Translations under genes and position numbers: made by a program
Shown here: positions 1 to 8,496 of the stretch, one piece after another
Position numbering within the stretch: position 1 is the stretch's first letter
Layout: each line of letters starts with the position of its first letter
The notes under the pieces: model-generated
Told to the model about the DNA's origin: nothing
What the model saw: the letters and a program-made list of their open reading frames with translations, nothing else
The model's database searches: none
NCBI RefSeq assembly: GCF_003253735.1
Contig: NZ_QKYW01000002.1
Span: 396,367 to 460,366, forward strand
Reading direction: 5' to 3'
Length of the DNA: 64,000 nucleotides
From: Pseudomonas sp. URMO17WK12:I2
GTDB taxonomy: Bacteria > Pseudomonadota > Gammaproteobacteria > Pseudomonadales > Pseudomonadaceae

Positions 1-102
1 TGGGGCGCTGAACGGCAGGCAGTACCTGCCCCTCGGCCTTGACAGCCGATAGAAGGACGCTGAGAATTCACAAGCGTTGAAGGTGCTTATGTCATCTGGA
101 AA

Positions 103-134
103 AAGGCTCGGAGTTGCTGCTCCGGGCCTTTTTT
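103..134 (+). terminator. Rho-independent terminator
   Basis: The arms GGCTCGGAG and CTCCGGGCC (one mismatch) flank a TTGCTG loop and are followed by a run of six T. Upstream, frame 2 stays open from the window edge to a TAG at 50-52 and ends in residues LPLGLDSR. This may be the tail of a gene lying mostly outside the window, which the hairpin would terminate. Confidence 0.6.
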
Positions 135-201
135 GCGTCCACAGTTTTTGTTTGCCTGTACGATCTAATCGATAACCTGACTCCCTATGGCTCTGTGAGG
201 C

Positions 202-393
202 TCAACTGCTATGGTGGCTCGATACTCCAGCCTGGGCTACAAGCCAACGCTCTACCTCCTGCTTGAGAAATAAGCGGCGGCGGCTGACACGGAACGATGG
301 AGACATCGGTAAGCCCATGCTCAGCCGGTTGCGCGCCGTATGCTCAGAAATCCTGAGAATCTGGCTCACCTCCTTGAGTGTCATCGTTTCCAC
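202..393 (-). CDS. Small helix-turn-helix DNA-binding protein (AlpA/excisionase-like)
   Basis: This 63-residue protein is essentially one winged-helix domain. Residues 4-25 (MTLKEVSQILRISEHTARN) resemble the MerR/AlpA HTH, and a basic stretch (RVSRRRLFLKQEVERWL) follows, as in excisionase-type proteins that read a binding site and then an anchor helix. The start is GTG at 391-393, because AGGAG lies six bases upstream; an in-frame ATG at 384 is the alternative. It is divergent from the next gene. Such proteins commonly act as excisionases or regulators on genomic islands. That role is inferred from fold and context only. Confidence 0.6.
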   Translation of the reverse strand: METMTLKEVSQILRISEHTARNRLSMGLPMSPSFRVSRRRLFLKQEVERWLVAQAGVSSHHSS

Positions 394-483
394 CGTTGTC
401 TCCTTGCGTGGGCAGCAATATCCCGATGCCGCATGCTAGGTACTAGGCGGATGCTTAACTACTAGCCAGATTGGACACTTGAT

Positions 484-1518
484 TTGCCTCTCTACATAGA
501 TGACGTATTTCTCGACTCTCTCGCCTATGAGGAGGTGGCAGTTGCTCTCTGGGCAATAAGGTTGCACGCCTCTGACGAGGCTGTAACGCCAACCATCGCG
601 CTTCGGCTGATCAGGCAGTATCTGCAACCCCTGATCCCTCCCGAGCACTGCCATTTGCTTTATAAGCAGCGGGTGCCGACGTGGAACGGCATTTGGGGGA
701 TTTACGCCTCACTAGGGTTTGCTGTTTGCCAGAGCAACGACCCTCGCCTACTTGAAGTGATGAAGGCAGTGCAACTGATCCATGCCAACACCACATGGCC
801 GCCAAGGGAATACACCTTCCCCACCGTCGTTGAAGTGACGAACTTCCTCAGCATATGCAACCATCTGCAAATCCCGGCTCAGGGTATGATTCGTGCAGAA
901 GACGGATCCCAAATTGACCTTTTCAGCTTTTGCACTTTGTGCTGGCGACAACCACTGACAGGAAGAAAGCTCTGCGCACACCATGCACCGAATGCTCCGC
1001 TTCAGGACGAAGTCGGAACGCAGGCAGCTGCCGCGCGATACAAGTCAGGTGTTCGCCAGAGAGAACGGTTCGATAAGGAAGTAAATCGTATTCTGACCAA
1101 GGAAGTGACCGAGTTTCATGAAGGGCTCTTCACGCCCGTCGTGCTGTTCCCCGAACAGGATATAGCTATCTGGCTGACCGAACGCCGTCCTCTGCTGTGG
1201 CGATTGCTTAGTGAGCGTCAGCAAGAACTCAACGATGGAAACGCAGTTAGCTTGCTGCTTGATCTACTGCACAGCCCTGACGGACTGCCGCCCAAGGCAT
1301 ATCAGATTTACCGACAAATCAATAGGCACCTGCAGGGCCATCCGCTTCTGATTTGGCCAATGCTCATGCGGGCCGAGGGGTGGTACCGATGTCGAGAAAA
1401 AGTGCGGGGGCAATGGGGCGGTAAACGCTCTGGTGCAGGGCGTCCCGTGCAGCTAGCCACAGAACCGCCAGCTACCTCCCCAGATGCCGGGACGCAGGTC
1501 ACGGTTACGCGATTATGA
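484..1518 (+). CDS. Unknown protein with a Cys/His cluster and basic C-terminal tail
   Basis: This 344-residue protein belongs to no family I recognise. Around residues 154-168 there is a C-x2-C ... C-x2-H arrangement (CTLCWRQ ... LCAHH) that could bind zinc. The C-terminal 35 residues contain GGKRSGAGRP, a basic glycine-rich tail often seen on nucleic-acid-binding island proteins. No ATG lies in frame near the beginning. TTG at 484 is the first start codon after an in-frame stop at 463, so the start is uncertain. It is divergent from the small HTH gene, which suggests the two form an accessory module. No transmembrane segment or signal peptide is visible. Confidence 0.65.
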   Translation: MPLYIDDVFLDSLAYEEVAVALWAIRLHASDEAVTPTIALRLIRQYLQPLIPPEHCHLLYKQRVPTWNGIWGIYASLGFAVCQSNDPRLLEVMKAVQLIHANTTWPPREYTFPTVVEVTNFLSICNHLQIPAQGMIRAEDGSQIDLFSFCTLCWRQPLTGRKLCAHHAPNAPLQDEVGTQAAAARYKSGVRQRERFDKEVNRILTKEVTEFHEGLFTPVVLFPEQDIAIWLTERRPLLWRLLSERQQELNDGNAVSLLLDLLHSPDGLPPKAYQIYRQINRHLQGHPLLIWPMLMRAEGWYRCREKVRGQWGGKRSGAGRPVQLATEPPATSPDAGTQVTVTRL

Positions 1519-1612
1519 ACCCTGATGAAATGCTGGTAGGTCTTCACATCTGATCATCCCTAATGAGCGTTCGCTTTGGGTCTAAATCGCCCCCTCGCGA
1601 CCGGCAGTAATC

Positions 1613-1779
1613 GGCCTAGGCTTTGTAAAAACGTTTTCGAGTGCGATAGGTGCGCAGAGCCGGACTGAAAATTGCGCCTATGGGCGAAATGCGTATCTGC
1701 TGACGAGCCGATAAATTTCAGATTTCACGTAGACACACGCACTTCAATTTTTGCGAGGCGTTTTTACACACTCTTGGCC
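1613..1779. mobile_element. MITE-like element, copy 1 (IS1182-type ends)
   Basis: This non-coding element of about 167 bp ends in inverted repeats (TAGGCTTTGTAAAAACG at the left; the reverse complement of the right end reads AAGAGTGTGTAAAAACG). GGCC brackets both ends. The interior is roughly 90% identical by eye to the element at 8145-8300. The right end shares its last bases with the IS at 14824-16488. No transposase is present, so it would need one supplied in trans. The flanking DNA (CCGGCAGTAATCGGCC on the left, GGCCTATCGCTG on the right) is the dispersed palindromic repeat of this genome. Confidence 0.75.
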
Positions 1780-2191
1780 TATCGCTGTCTTTCGATGCGT
1801 AGGACGCAGGTTCGATCTCCCCGCCCCGGCAATCATTGCTACAGTCGATTGAATGTGGATCTTCTGGTTAATCCGAGCGTGCGCTCTCAGATTTTGCATT
1901 CTTGACTTGGTTCAATAACCGTAAAAATTGTTAGCTATTGAGGCAGGCCTTCACAGTGTCATCCAGGATGGCTATCAGCTCGGTGATGATTATTTCCGCG
2001 GGCCAAATGAGTTTCTTATCGCCCATGCATTTTTCTAATGATTTTTGCTATGGCAGTCCACTCGGTGTTGGCCAGATCCATCGTAGCATTTTAAGACGTG
2101 GCAGCTACATGCTGGCGAAATATCAGATACGTACTCGTACTCACGCCACCGAAAAACCAGTGGCGTGAGCTAGCCTATCAATTATTTGATG
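1780..2191. other. Intergenic region without a recognisable gene
   Basis: I see no convincing coding sequence here. A short run near 1807-1836 resembles a tRNA T-arm plus acceptor end, but it does not pair properly. The rest shows no repeats or promoter signals I can support. Confidence 0.5.
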
Positions 2192-2572
2192 TCACGGCTT
2201 GGCAACGTGCCAGACTTGGTTGACGCCGTCACCAGTTGTATCGCCTGGCTTGACATCTTTGACCCAGCTGTAAAGTGGCATGCCTTTGTATGCCCATTGT
2301 TTTGTGCCATCGTCTCTAGTAACGATAGAGTAATCATGCTCCGCTTTCGCGTCTGCGGATACCGCTAAAGGTGGCCAGTTTGCAGCGCATGGCCCATTGC
2401 AGGCCGACTTGCCCGAGGAGTCCTTACCAAAGGTATAAAGAGTCATACCTTTGGCGTCTACGAGTACTTTTCCCTTGTCCGTTTCAGCAACCTTGACTGG
2501 CGCATCGGCGAGCGCCAAACCCGACATACAGCAGGCGGTGACAGCGACGGTGAAAATCATCTTTTTTAACAT
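2192..2572 (-). CDS. Secreted COG4315-type repeat protein
   Basis: This 126-residue protein starts with a clear signal peptide (MLKKMIFTVAVTACCMSGLALA, cleavage near residue 22). The mature part holds two copies of the short 'secreted repeat of unknown function': one around GMTLYTFGKDSSGKSACNG and CAANWPPL, and one around QWAYKGMPLYSWVKD and GDTTGDG. The family pattern is LYTF...D...CNG.CA..WPP, followed by W.YKG.PLY. It is probably periplasmic or exported. AAGGGG lies upstream of the ATG. The biochemical role is unknown; family members are reported around metal and redox stress genes. The YVTN protein gene is encoded on the same strand 296 bases upstream. Confidence 0.85.
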   Translation of the reverse strand: MLKKMIFTVAVTACCMSGLALADAPVKVAETDKGKVLVDAKGMTLYTFGKDSSGKSACNGPCAANWPPLAVSADAKAEHDYSIVTRDDGTKQWAYKGMPLYSWVKDVKPGDTTGDGVNQVWHVAKP

Positions 2573-2762
2573 ACGTATCCCCTTCTGGTGTTTTTAGCTT
2601 TTAGAGACTCACCTGCTATCTGGAGCAGCACGTGATTAAATAGTAGACGCCGTAGAAAAAACGTCCTGATATCATTTTTGCTGGAGTCCTGTTCGCCCCC
2701 GGCCCTGTGCTTTCTCGATTGGGCAACGCGCCGCTCACGGTCAAGCATCACTCGCTAATCCC

Positions 2763-2810
2763 AATGAGTGAAGGCGACTCATCCACCAGAACTCATCACT
2801 TTCACTCATT
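2763..2810. repeat. Inverted repeat in the gap between the YVTN and COG4315-type genes
   Basis: AATGAGTGAA at 2763-2772 pairs with TTCACTCATT at 2801-2810 around a 28-base loop that itself contains two ACTCATC words. It lies downstream of the YVTN gene and could be a terminator or an operator for the next gene. There is no T-tract on the correct strand, so the role is open. Confidence 0.35.
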
Positions 2811-2868
2811 ATTATTTATCCAGTCGTGGATTATTAGCAGTCCCCCGATGAAGACCAGGGCTGTCCAG

Positions 2869-3861
2869 TCAGTCGGCCTCGAGCGTCGAAACCACCTTGT
2901 TGCTGGCGAGATCGACTGTGGAGATACTCAAGTCCTCGTTGAGGACATAAGCCTTCGACTTGTCTTTGCTGAATACAATGGCCTGGCGGGGCGCCTTCAA
3001 ACCGGTCACAGTCGTCGTCACTTTTAGCGTTTTGGTGTCGATCACTGAAAGGCTGTTGTCACCCAGGTTACCAGAGTAGACGTGCCGCCCGTCTGGAGTC
3101 AGAGCTGCGCCGTAGGGGTCTTTGCCCACCATGACCGTGGTTGTGATTGCGCGTTTTCGAGTGTCGACAACTGCGATGCTGTTACTGCCACTGTTAGCCG
3201 CGTACAGCGTATTACCGTCGGCTGATATGGAGATGGCGCGCAACTTGTTGAAGCCAGTGATCTCACCTTTGATCGTATTAGTTTTGCTGTCGACCAGGGT
3301 GATTTTGTCGCCAAGAAAGTTTGTGACATAGACGGTTTTGCCGTCAGGGCTTAATCGGATGCCTTGGCGCGGTTGGGAGAAGCCAGGTACCACAGCGACT
3401 GGCCGCTGGTGATCAAGATCAATGACCGACAGCGTGCTGGCCGCTTCATTGTTGACGTAGAGCAAGCCTCCGTCCTTGCTGAGTGTGGTACCAAAAGCAC
3501 CTGCGCCCAATGGAATATCTGCGATCACTTTTAAAGTCTTGGTGTCAATCTTGCGCACGACCCCCAAACTGCTGTCGGAGAGGTAGAACACATCGCCAGT
3601 TGGCGAAAACACAATATTTCGCGGCGTGACGTATCCGTTCAGAACCTGCCGAACCTTGCCGTTTTTCAAATCATAGACCACTACATCTGGACGCTGACTG
3701 TACGAGACCACCGCCGTCATTTCATCTGGGCTGACAGCCAGCGAGTTGTTGCGAATATCGCCGTCAAACGTCCATCGATCTTGCGCGGCTAATGCGTTCA
3801 TCGTTGTGGTCAACGCAACGCCCAGCGTCAGGGCTTTGACGGTTTTATTTATCACATTCAT
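2869..3861 (-). CDS. Periplasmic YVTN-family beta-propeller protein
   Basis: This 330-residue protein begins with a signal peptide (about residues 1-26, ending ALAAQ). The rest consists of about seven blades with the signature (V/L)YV(T/S)N, for example VYVTNFLGDKITLVDS, LYAANSGSNSIAVVDT and VYSGNLGDNSLSVIDT. YVTN/YncE proteins are periplasmic propellers whose partners are mostly unknown; some bind DNA or metals. No catalytic residue can be named. Start at the ATG at 3861, preceded by GAGGA. Together with the downstream COG4315-type gene it may form a small envelope-stress unit, which is inference. Confidence 0.85.
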   Translation of the reverse strand: MNVINKTVKALTLGVALTTTMNALAAQDRWTFDGDIRNNSLAVSPDEMTAVVSYSQRPDVVVYDLKNGKVRQVLNGYVTPRNIVFSPTGDVFYLSDSSLGVVRKIDTKTLKVIADIPLGAGAFGTTLSKDGGLLYVNNEAASTLSVIDLDHQRPVAVVPGFSQPRQGIRLSPDGKTVYVTNFLGDKITLVDSKTNTIKGEITGFNKLRAISISADGNTLYAANSGSNSIAVVDTRKRAITTTVMVGKDPYGAALTPDGRHVYSGNLGDNSLSVIDTKTLKVTTTVTGLKAPRQAIVFSKDKSKAYVLNEDLSISTVDLASNKVVSTLEAD

Positions 3862-4019
3862 CAGAGCTTCCTCATAAGGGTAAGCAAGGCCTTCAGTCGC
3901 GCCTTGGCAAATACAACTCGTTCATTGCTGCAGGACAGTGAGTTGACCTTATGCGTCTTTGATAAATTCCGGAAACGACTTGTTTTTGTAGCGCTTACCT
4001 GTTTTTTAAATAGATCAAG

Positions 4020-4931
4020 CTATTTCTGGCTCGCGAATTGACTGCAGCTTTCCCAGAATCGCTCAAGCCCAGACGAGATATACTTGTCCCGGTGGCGGAT
4101 CAGAAAAAAACGTCGGGTCAGTGCAGGCAAGGCGTGCGGCAGTTCAACCAGGACTTGGGAGGCAAGTAGATCCCGAACTACCCAGCGGGACAGGCAACTG
4201 ATGCCGATGCCTTGTGCGAGGGTATGCTTGATAGCCTCTGAACTGCCGATCTGGCGGGTTTCGGCGAGATCGTGCAGATGACGCAGCAGCAATTGTTCGA
4301 CTTCTTCACGGGTACCAGAACCTGGCTCGCGCAGTAGCCATTCAGCAGTACGAAAGTCATTAAGTGTGACCTGCTGCTTTAGCGCCAATGGGTGCCGTTG
4401 GCCTGCGACAATAAGCAGTTCATCAACAAGCCAAGGCTCAGCACGGAGTTCGGGCAGGTGGCAAGGCCCCTCAATCAGGCCCATATCAATGTCGAAATCA
4501 GCGACTCTCCTTGCGATAGCCATGCTGTTGGCCATGTCGATATCGACCCTCAAATGTGATGCTGATTGACGTAGCTCACCGAGAATCAATGGCAGAATGT
4601 AATTGCCTATAGTGGTACTGCACCCTACCCGCAAGCGTGTCTTCATCCCAGCATGGCCTGGTAAGAAGCCGGCCTCTATCTGTTGTGCGTTCTCAAGCAT
4701 CCTTCTGGCTTGAGGCAGTAAGGCGTGGCCGTTATCGTTCAGCACTAAACGCTTTCCTACTCGGTCAAACAGCCTCGTATCCAAGGCGTTTTCCAACTCG
4801 TTGAGTGCGGCGCTAGTTGCAGATTGGGATAGTGACACTGATACGGCTGCGTTGGTGGTGCTACCGTGTTGTGCAACGGCGCAGAAAATTTGTAGCTGAC
4901 GCAGGCTTAGCTTCAAAAGATCTACCCTCAA
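4020..4931 (-). CDS. LysR-family transcriptional regulator
   Basis: This 303-residue protein has the standard architecture. An N-terminal winged HTH occupies about residues 6-65 (LRQLQIFCAVAQHGSTTNAA, SLSQSATSAALNELE), and a two-lobed substrate-binding domain occupies about 90-295 (LRVGCSTTIGNYILP, GISCLSRWVV). It is divergent from the TDT-family transporter, with 101 bases between the two ATGs. The usual LysR logic would have it control that transporter and itself in response to the transported anion. The SQSATSAALNELE helix resembles regulators of the YeiE/CysB-like branch, but the ligand cannot be read from the sequence. Confidence 0.9.
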   Translation of the reverse strand: MRVDLLKLSLRQLQIFCAVAQHGSTTNAAVSVSLSQSATSAALNELENALDTRLFDRVGKRLVLNDNGHALLPQARRMLENAQQIEAGFLPGHAGMKTRLRVGCSTTIGNYILPLILGELRQSASHLRVDIDMANSMAIARRVADFDIDMGLIEGPCHLPELRAEPWLVDELLIVAGQRHPLALKQQVTLNDFRTAEWLLREPGSGTREEVEQLLLRHLHDLAETRQIGSSEAIKHTLAQGIGISCLSRWVVRDLLASQVLVELPHALPALTRRFFLIRHRDKYISSGLERFWESCSQFASQK

Positions 4932-5032
4932 AATCGGTAATGAATACCTATATTATCCGTTTTTACAGCTATTCCCATCACGCTAGGCTTCAGTAATGTC
5001 AGATTGAACGCATACTGAGACGGAGCGCGTAA

Positions 5033-6205
5033 ATGAGTGATACACGACTCGCAGCTATTATGGGCGGCCGCCATCCACTGGCGGCTTTGTCCAATCCAAG
5101 AGAGGCGATCCGGCAGTTCACACCTAACTGGTTTGCCGCCACGATGGGCACCGGCATTCTGGCCTTGGCCCTAGGGCAGTTGCCGGGTCACAGTGCGCTG
5201 CTTGCAGGTGTTGGCGAGGCCCTTTGGCTGTTCAATATCCTGCTGTTTACCGTCTTTACCTTGATGTACGCCGCCCGCTGGGTGTTCTTCTTCGATGAGG
5301 CAAAACAGATCTTTGGGCATTCCACGGTTTCGATGTTTTTCGGCACGATACCGATGGGCCTGGCAACCATCATCAACGGGCTGGTTCAGTACGGTCTGCC
5401 AAACTGGGGAGAGGGTGTGATTGCCCTGGCCCATGTGCTCTGGTGGCTGGACGTCGCCATGGCACTGGCGTGCGGTGTACTTATCCCATTCATGATGTTC
5501 ACCCGACAAGAACACAGCATCGATCAGATGACTGCTGTATGGCTGCTTCCTGTGGTAGCGGCGGAAGTAGCAGCGGCGAGCGGCGGTATCATCGCACCGC
5601 ATCTGGCCGATACCAACGCTCAGTTCACGATGCTGATCACCAGTTACGTCTTGTGGGCCTACTCGGTTCCGGTGGCCTTGAGCATTTTGGTTATTCTGGT
5701 ACTGCGCCTGGCGCTTCATAAGTTACCGCACGAGAGCATGGCGGCATCGTCTTGGTTATCGCTGGGGCCGATTGGTACCGGTGCGCTGGGCATGTTGGTC
5801 ATTGGCAACGATGCACCGGCCATCTTTGCCGCCCATGGCATGCCAGGCATAGGTGCGGTAGCTGCTGGCATCGGGGTGGTATCGGGTGTTCTATTTTGGG
5901 GGCTTGGCTTGTGGTGGATGCTCTTGGCACTGCTCATTACCGCTCGCTATGCGAAAGGAGGCATCCCTTTCAATCTTGGCTGGTGGGGCTTCACTTTCCC
6001 GCTTGGCGTCTATGCGGTAACAACGCTCAAGCTCGGTGTGACGCTGAACTTGGTCTTTTTTGATGTGCTGGGCGTTATCTTGGTGATGATGTTGGCCATC
6101 ATGTGGCTGGTGGTTGCAACCAAAACCGCCGTCGGTGCATACCGTGGCAATCTGTTTGTATCGCCCTGCATCGCGTCGCTGAACGCCAAGCGCGCCGGTG
6201 CCTAA
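5033..6205 (+). CDS. TDT-family anion transporter (TehA/SLAC1/Ssu1 type)
   Basis: This 390-residue inner-membrane protein has about ten hydrophobic helices and the family start (FTPNWFAATMGTGILALAL). TDT transporters include TehA, the plant SLAC1 anion channel, the Mae1 malate transporter and the Ssu1 sulfite exporter. The motif GWWGFTFPLGVYA near residue 322 is typical of the voltage-dependent anion channel/TDT family. The substrate could be a C4-dicarboxylate, sulfite or another anion; the sequence does not decide. GGAG lies upstream of the ATG at 5033. Divergence from a LysR gene suggests substrate-induced expression. Confidence 0.85.
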   Translation: MSDTRLAAIMGGRHPLAALSNPREAIRQFTPNWFAATMGTGILALALGQLPGHSALLAGVGEALWLFNILLFTVFTLMYAARWVFFFDEAKQIFGHSTVSMFFGTIPMGLATIINGLVQYGLPNWGEGVIALAHVLWWLDVAMALACGVLIPFMMFTRQEHSIDQMTAVWLLPVVAAEVAAASGGIIAPHLADTNAQFTMLITSYVLWAYSVPVALSILVILVLRLALHKLPHESMAASSWLSLGPIGTGALGMLVIGNDAPAIFAAHGMPGIGAVAAGIGVVSGVLFWGLGLWWMLLALLITARYAKGGIPFNLGWWGFTFPLGVYAVTTLKLGVTLNLVFFDVLGVILVMMLAIMWLVVATKTAVGAYRGNLFVSPCIASLNAKRAGA

Positions 6206-6208
6206 CGA

Positions 6209-6784
6209 TCAGACACTTGCCATCAGCGCCGCTCGGGTCAGAGTAGCGACAATGTCTTTAGCGACATCGGGATGCTGACACACCGAAAGAGGGCTCGGGT
6301 GGGGCATGGCGAGCAGCCTGACCTCAGGGCGATGATGCTCGATTTCGGGTGCAGCTCTCTGCGCCACGCGCCCAGCCAAGACCACAGCGCGCAGGCACGG
6401 GAGCAGATCCATTACCTCTTTCAGCAGAGTGACGCCCTCTGTGATTTTCAAGCGGCTGATGGCTTGGGCAGGACTGCCCAGATCCGGCAGCCATGGATAA
6501 ATATTCCACAAGATGGTCTGCTCACGCGCGAGACATGCCTGTTCAAGAAAGCGCTTCAGGTTGCGTTGGGAAGGCCCGGTGTTGTCTCGGGAAACGAAGC
6601 GTGGCCACGAGCAATCCCTGGCCGGAGACTCCAGCAATATCAGTACAGAGGCATCGACCCCACCATCCATCGGATCAAAGTACGGCAGTCGTCTAGTTCC
6701 CAGGCTCCGGGCATCTACCCAGTTGTTTAGAATATCAACAGGCTGGGAGTACAGATGATGTCTGCGGGTATCTTGGATATTCAT
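6209..6784 (-). CDS. Uracil-DNA-glycosylase-like protein
   Basis: This 191-residue protein has the UDG-superfamily fold signatures. An early hydrophobic strand followed by a proline (VLILLESPARD) sits where family members have the GEAPG-type motif. A central ILWNIYPW is the N-P block, and the late motif LLAMPHPSPLS (about residues 157-167) supplies the catalytic-loop histidine. Family members remove uracil or related bases from DNA, but this subgroup ('UDG-like, DUF') has unproven activity. The first motif here lacks the canonical water-activating residue, so the substrate may differ. It is convergent with the TDT transporter, with 3 bases between stops. No strong RBS is visible. Confidence 0.7.
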   Translation of the reverse strand: MNIQDTRRHHLYSQPVDILNNWVDARSLGTRRLPYFDPMDGGVDASVLILLESPARDCSWPRFVSRDNTGPSQRNLKRFLEQACLAREQTILWNIYPWLPDLGSPAQAISRLKITEGVTLLKEVMDLLPCLRAVVLAGRVAQRAAPEIEHHRPEVRLLAMPHPSPLSVCQHPDVAKDIVATLTRAALMASV

Positions 6785-6878
6785 CTAGTCTCTAGGCGTC
6801 GAGGGGAAACCGTGCTCGCGTCAAGGATTGCAAAGCACTATTTACGTGACAATTGCGCGAGTGATATGTTGCTTCCAA

Positions 6879-6964
6879 GGAGATGGCATTCCTCCTCACA
6901 ACCGCCCCGTGCTGATGATGCCTACGTGAACCCTGGACAGGGTGCGTAGGTGTGCTCCCTGTCC
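6879..6964 (+). promoter_or_regulatory. Fluoride riboswitch (crcB motif) with expression platform
   Basis: The aptamer spans about 6879-6926 and matches the crcB RNA closely: GGAGATGGCATTCCTCC, then ACCGCCCCGTGCTGATGATG, then CCTACG. The downstream platform is readable. CCTACG (6921-6926), which closes the aptamer, can also pair with CGTAGG (6945-6950). GGACAGGG (6935-6942) can pair with CCCTGTCC (6957-6964). These pairings are mutually exclusive, as expected for a switch. Fluoride binding would turn on the fluC operon 109 bases downstream. Confidence 0.93.
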
Positions 6965-7072
6965 GCTAATCTAGGACAGGATCTTGACTCAAAATTCCGT
7001 ATTACCTCTCTATCGCAATCTGCGTTTATCAGCACCTCCTCGGCCCTACCTGCTCAGAGGAGATTTACAGTC

Positions 7073-7456
7073 ATGCTGAAATCACTCTTTGTCATCGCCA
7101 TCGGCGCATCACTTGGTGCGTGGTTGCGCTGGCTCCTGGGTATAAAGCTCAACGCGCTGTTCCCAACTATTCCCCCAGGCACTTTGGTGGCGAACATGGT
7201 CGGGGGGTACATCATCGGCCTAGCCATCGCGTTCTTGGCCGCATCTCCCTCCTTAAGCCCCGAATGGCGCCTGCTGATAATCACGGGCTTTTGCGGGGGA
7301 CTTACCACCTTTTCCACCTTTTCAGCCGAAACAGTTGCCCTAATCCAAGAAGGAAGATTGCTGTGGGCGCTTGGCTCAATTTCATTGCACGTCGTAGGTT
7401 CGTTAGCGATGACCGCTGCCGGACTACTGTCTTACCAAATGATTGGTACTCGCTGA
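7073..7456 (+). CDS. fluC (crcB): Fluoride exporter FluC/CrcB
   Basis: This 127-residue inner-membrane protein has four helices. It carries the family hallmarks GxxLGAWLRW near the start, [14 protein letters not shown] (the conserved Asn in TM2), and [13 protein letters not shown] (the TM3 break with the Phe-box and Na+ site). FluC forms an inverted-topology dimer that passes fluoride out of the cell. The ATG at 7073 is preceded by AGAGGAG. An in-frame start upstream exists but would run through the riboswitch leader. It is first in an operon controlled by the fluoride riboswitch, followed after 10 bases by a DUF190 gene. Confidence 0.95.
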   Translation: MLKSLFVIAIGASLGAWLRWLLGIKLNALFPTIPPGTLVANMVGGYIIGLAIAFLAASPSLSPEWRLLIITGFCGGLTTFSTFSAETVALIQEGRLLWALGSISLHVVGSLAMTAAGLLSYQMIGTR

Positions 7457-7466
7457 GGAGATCAAA

Positions 7467-7820
7467 ATGAAAGGCTATATGGTCGTTTTCTTCACCCAAC
7501 AAAACCGTCGTTACCAAGGAAAGATGCTTGGCGAATGGATCGTTGACGTAGCTAAGGAAATGGGGCTGCGCGGTGCCACGCTGTGCACTGGAATCGAAGG
7601 TTTTGGACACACTGGAAAACTTCACTCATCGCACTTTTTTGAGCTGGCTGATCAACCCACGGAGATTCGCCTGGCAATCACGGAGGAGGAGTCAGAGCGG
7701 TTATTCAACCGACTGGACTGCGAGGAAATATCGGTGTTTTTCACGAAGACGCCAATCGAGATGGGCACGCTTGGAAAAACGCCTCCCAGCGATACCCAGT
7801 CCAAAACTTCGGAGCTATGA
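7467..7820 (+). CDS. DUF190 protein of the fluoride operon
   Basis: This 117-residue cytoplasmic protein has the DUF190 pattern: [16 protein letters not shown], then [34 protein letters not shown], then the [13 protein letters not shown] region. DUF190 proteins have a ferredoxin/PII-like fold and often sit beside crcB. Their biochemical role is not established; a regulatory role in fluoride export is plausible. A strong GAGGAG precedes the ATG at 7467. It is co-transcribed with fluC. Its last codons overlap the decayed pyrophosphatase reading frame. Confidence 0.88.
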   Translation: MKGYMVVFFTQQNRRYQGKMLGEWIVDVAKEMGLRGATLCTGIEGFGHTGKLHSSHFFELADQPTEIRLAITEEESERLFNRLDCEEISVFFTKTPIEMGTLGKTPPSDTQSKTSEL

Positions 7821-7971
7821 ACATGAGCTATACGGACAGATCTTCGTTGACCGCTTCCTCAGTACACTGATGTTCTACTCGGCCAACTACGGGTTCGTTC
7901 CAACTACGCTGAGGGATGACGGCTATCCTCTCGACGCTCTGGTGATTTGTCCTTACCCGTTATCACCATAG
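7816..7971 (+). pseudogene. ppa: Remnant of an inorganic pyrophosphatase gene (ppa)
   Basis: The frame starting at 7816 reads [14 protein letters not shown], then [14 protein letters not shown], then [16 protein letters not shown]. This is the N-terminal/central part of family I soluble pyrophosphatase, whose consensus includes FVDRF, MxYPANYG, and DDGDPLDVLV. The first about 25 residues and everything after PYPL are missing; a stop follows at 7969-7971. Catalytic aspartates are partly altered (DDGYPLDAL instead of DDGDPLDVL). A fluoride-tolerant or replacement pyrophosphatase is a common partner of crcB, since fluoride poisons this enzyme. Here that third gene has been lost. Confidence 0.75.
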
Positions 7972-8144
7972 CCCCTACAAGCCTTGGATGTGATCAGTGG
8001 CTCACCCAATCGGAGGAGGCCAGTGAGGAATGGGTCGACTCCAGTACCGAGCCCCTGAGACCTTCGAACCTCAAAATAGTCTCCCTGCAACGGTGAAAAC
8101 GACTTCTTTTTGTCTGCTCCTAACTACTACGAAGGGCCGCTTTT

Positions 8145-8300
8145 GGCCGAGGCTGTGTAAAAACGTTTTCGAGTGCGACAGGTGCGCAGAACCGGACTGA
8201 AAATCGCGCCTCTGGGCGAAATCCGTATCTGCTGACGAGTCGATAAATTTCAGTTTTCACGTAGACGTGCGTACTTTAGCGTTTTTACACACTCTGGGCC
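8145..8300. mobile_element. MITE-like element, copy 2 (IS1182-type ends)
   Basis: This non-coding element of about 156 bp is bracketed by GGCC. Its ends read GAGGCTGTGTAAAAACG (left) and, on the other strand, CAGAGTGTGTAAAAACG (right). The interior is about 90% identical to the element at 1613-1779. It is inserted in a palindromic repeat whose halves survive on either side (CCGCTTTTGGCC before, GGCCGATAACTGCCC after). The right terminus is identical to that of the IS at 14824-16488. Confidence 0.75.
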
Positions 8301-8496
8301 GATAACTGCCCATCATCACCGACGGCAATCGCCCAGAAGCGGCTCTCACTCCAAAAGAAGTGCAAGGAAATTTCGACGTTCGCTACCTATGGCTTGGTGG
8401 GGCAGGATCGTCGGCGCAGTGGATTACAACCACTGGATTAGCTAGGCAGAACCTGCGGCTCGGATGGCGCACAATCACTGGAATTGGTTGCCACCA

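Noticed and set aside
1..52. Open frame ending LPLGLDSR at the window's left edge
   Set aside because: Only about 16 codons are visible and no family can be named.
1801..1840. tRNA-like T-arm and acceptor end (GCAGGTTCGATCTCC ... GGCA)
   Set aside because: The stems do not pair and there is no cloverleaf upstream, so it is at best a degraded tRNA tail and may be chance.
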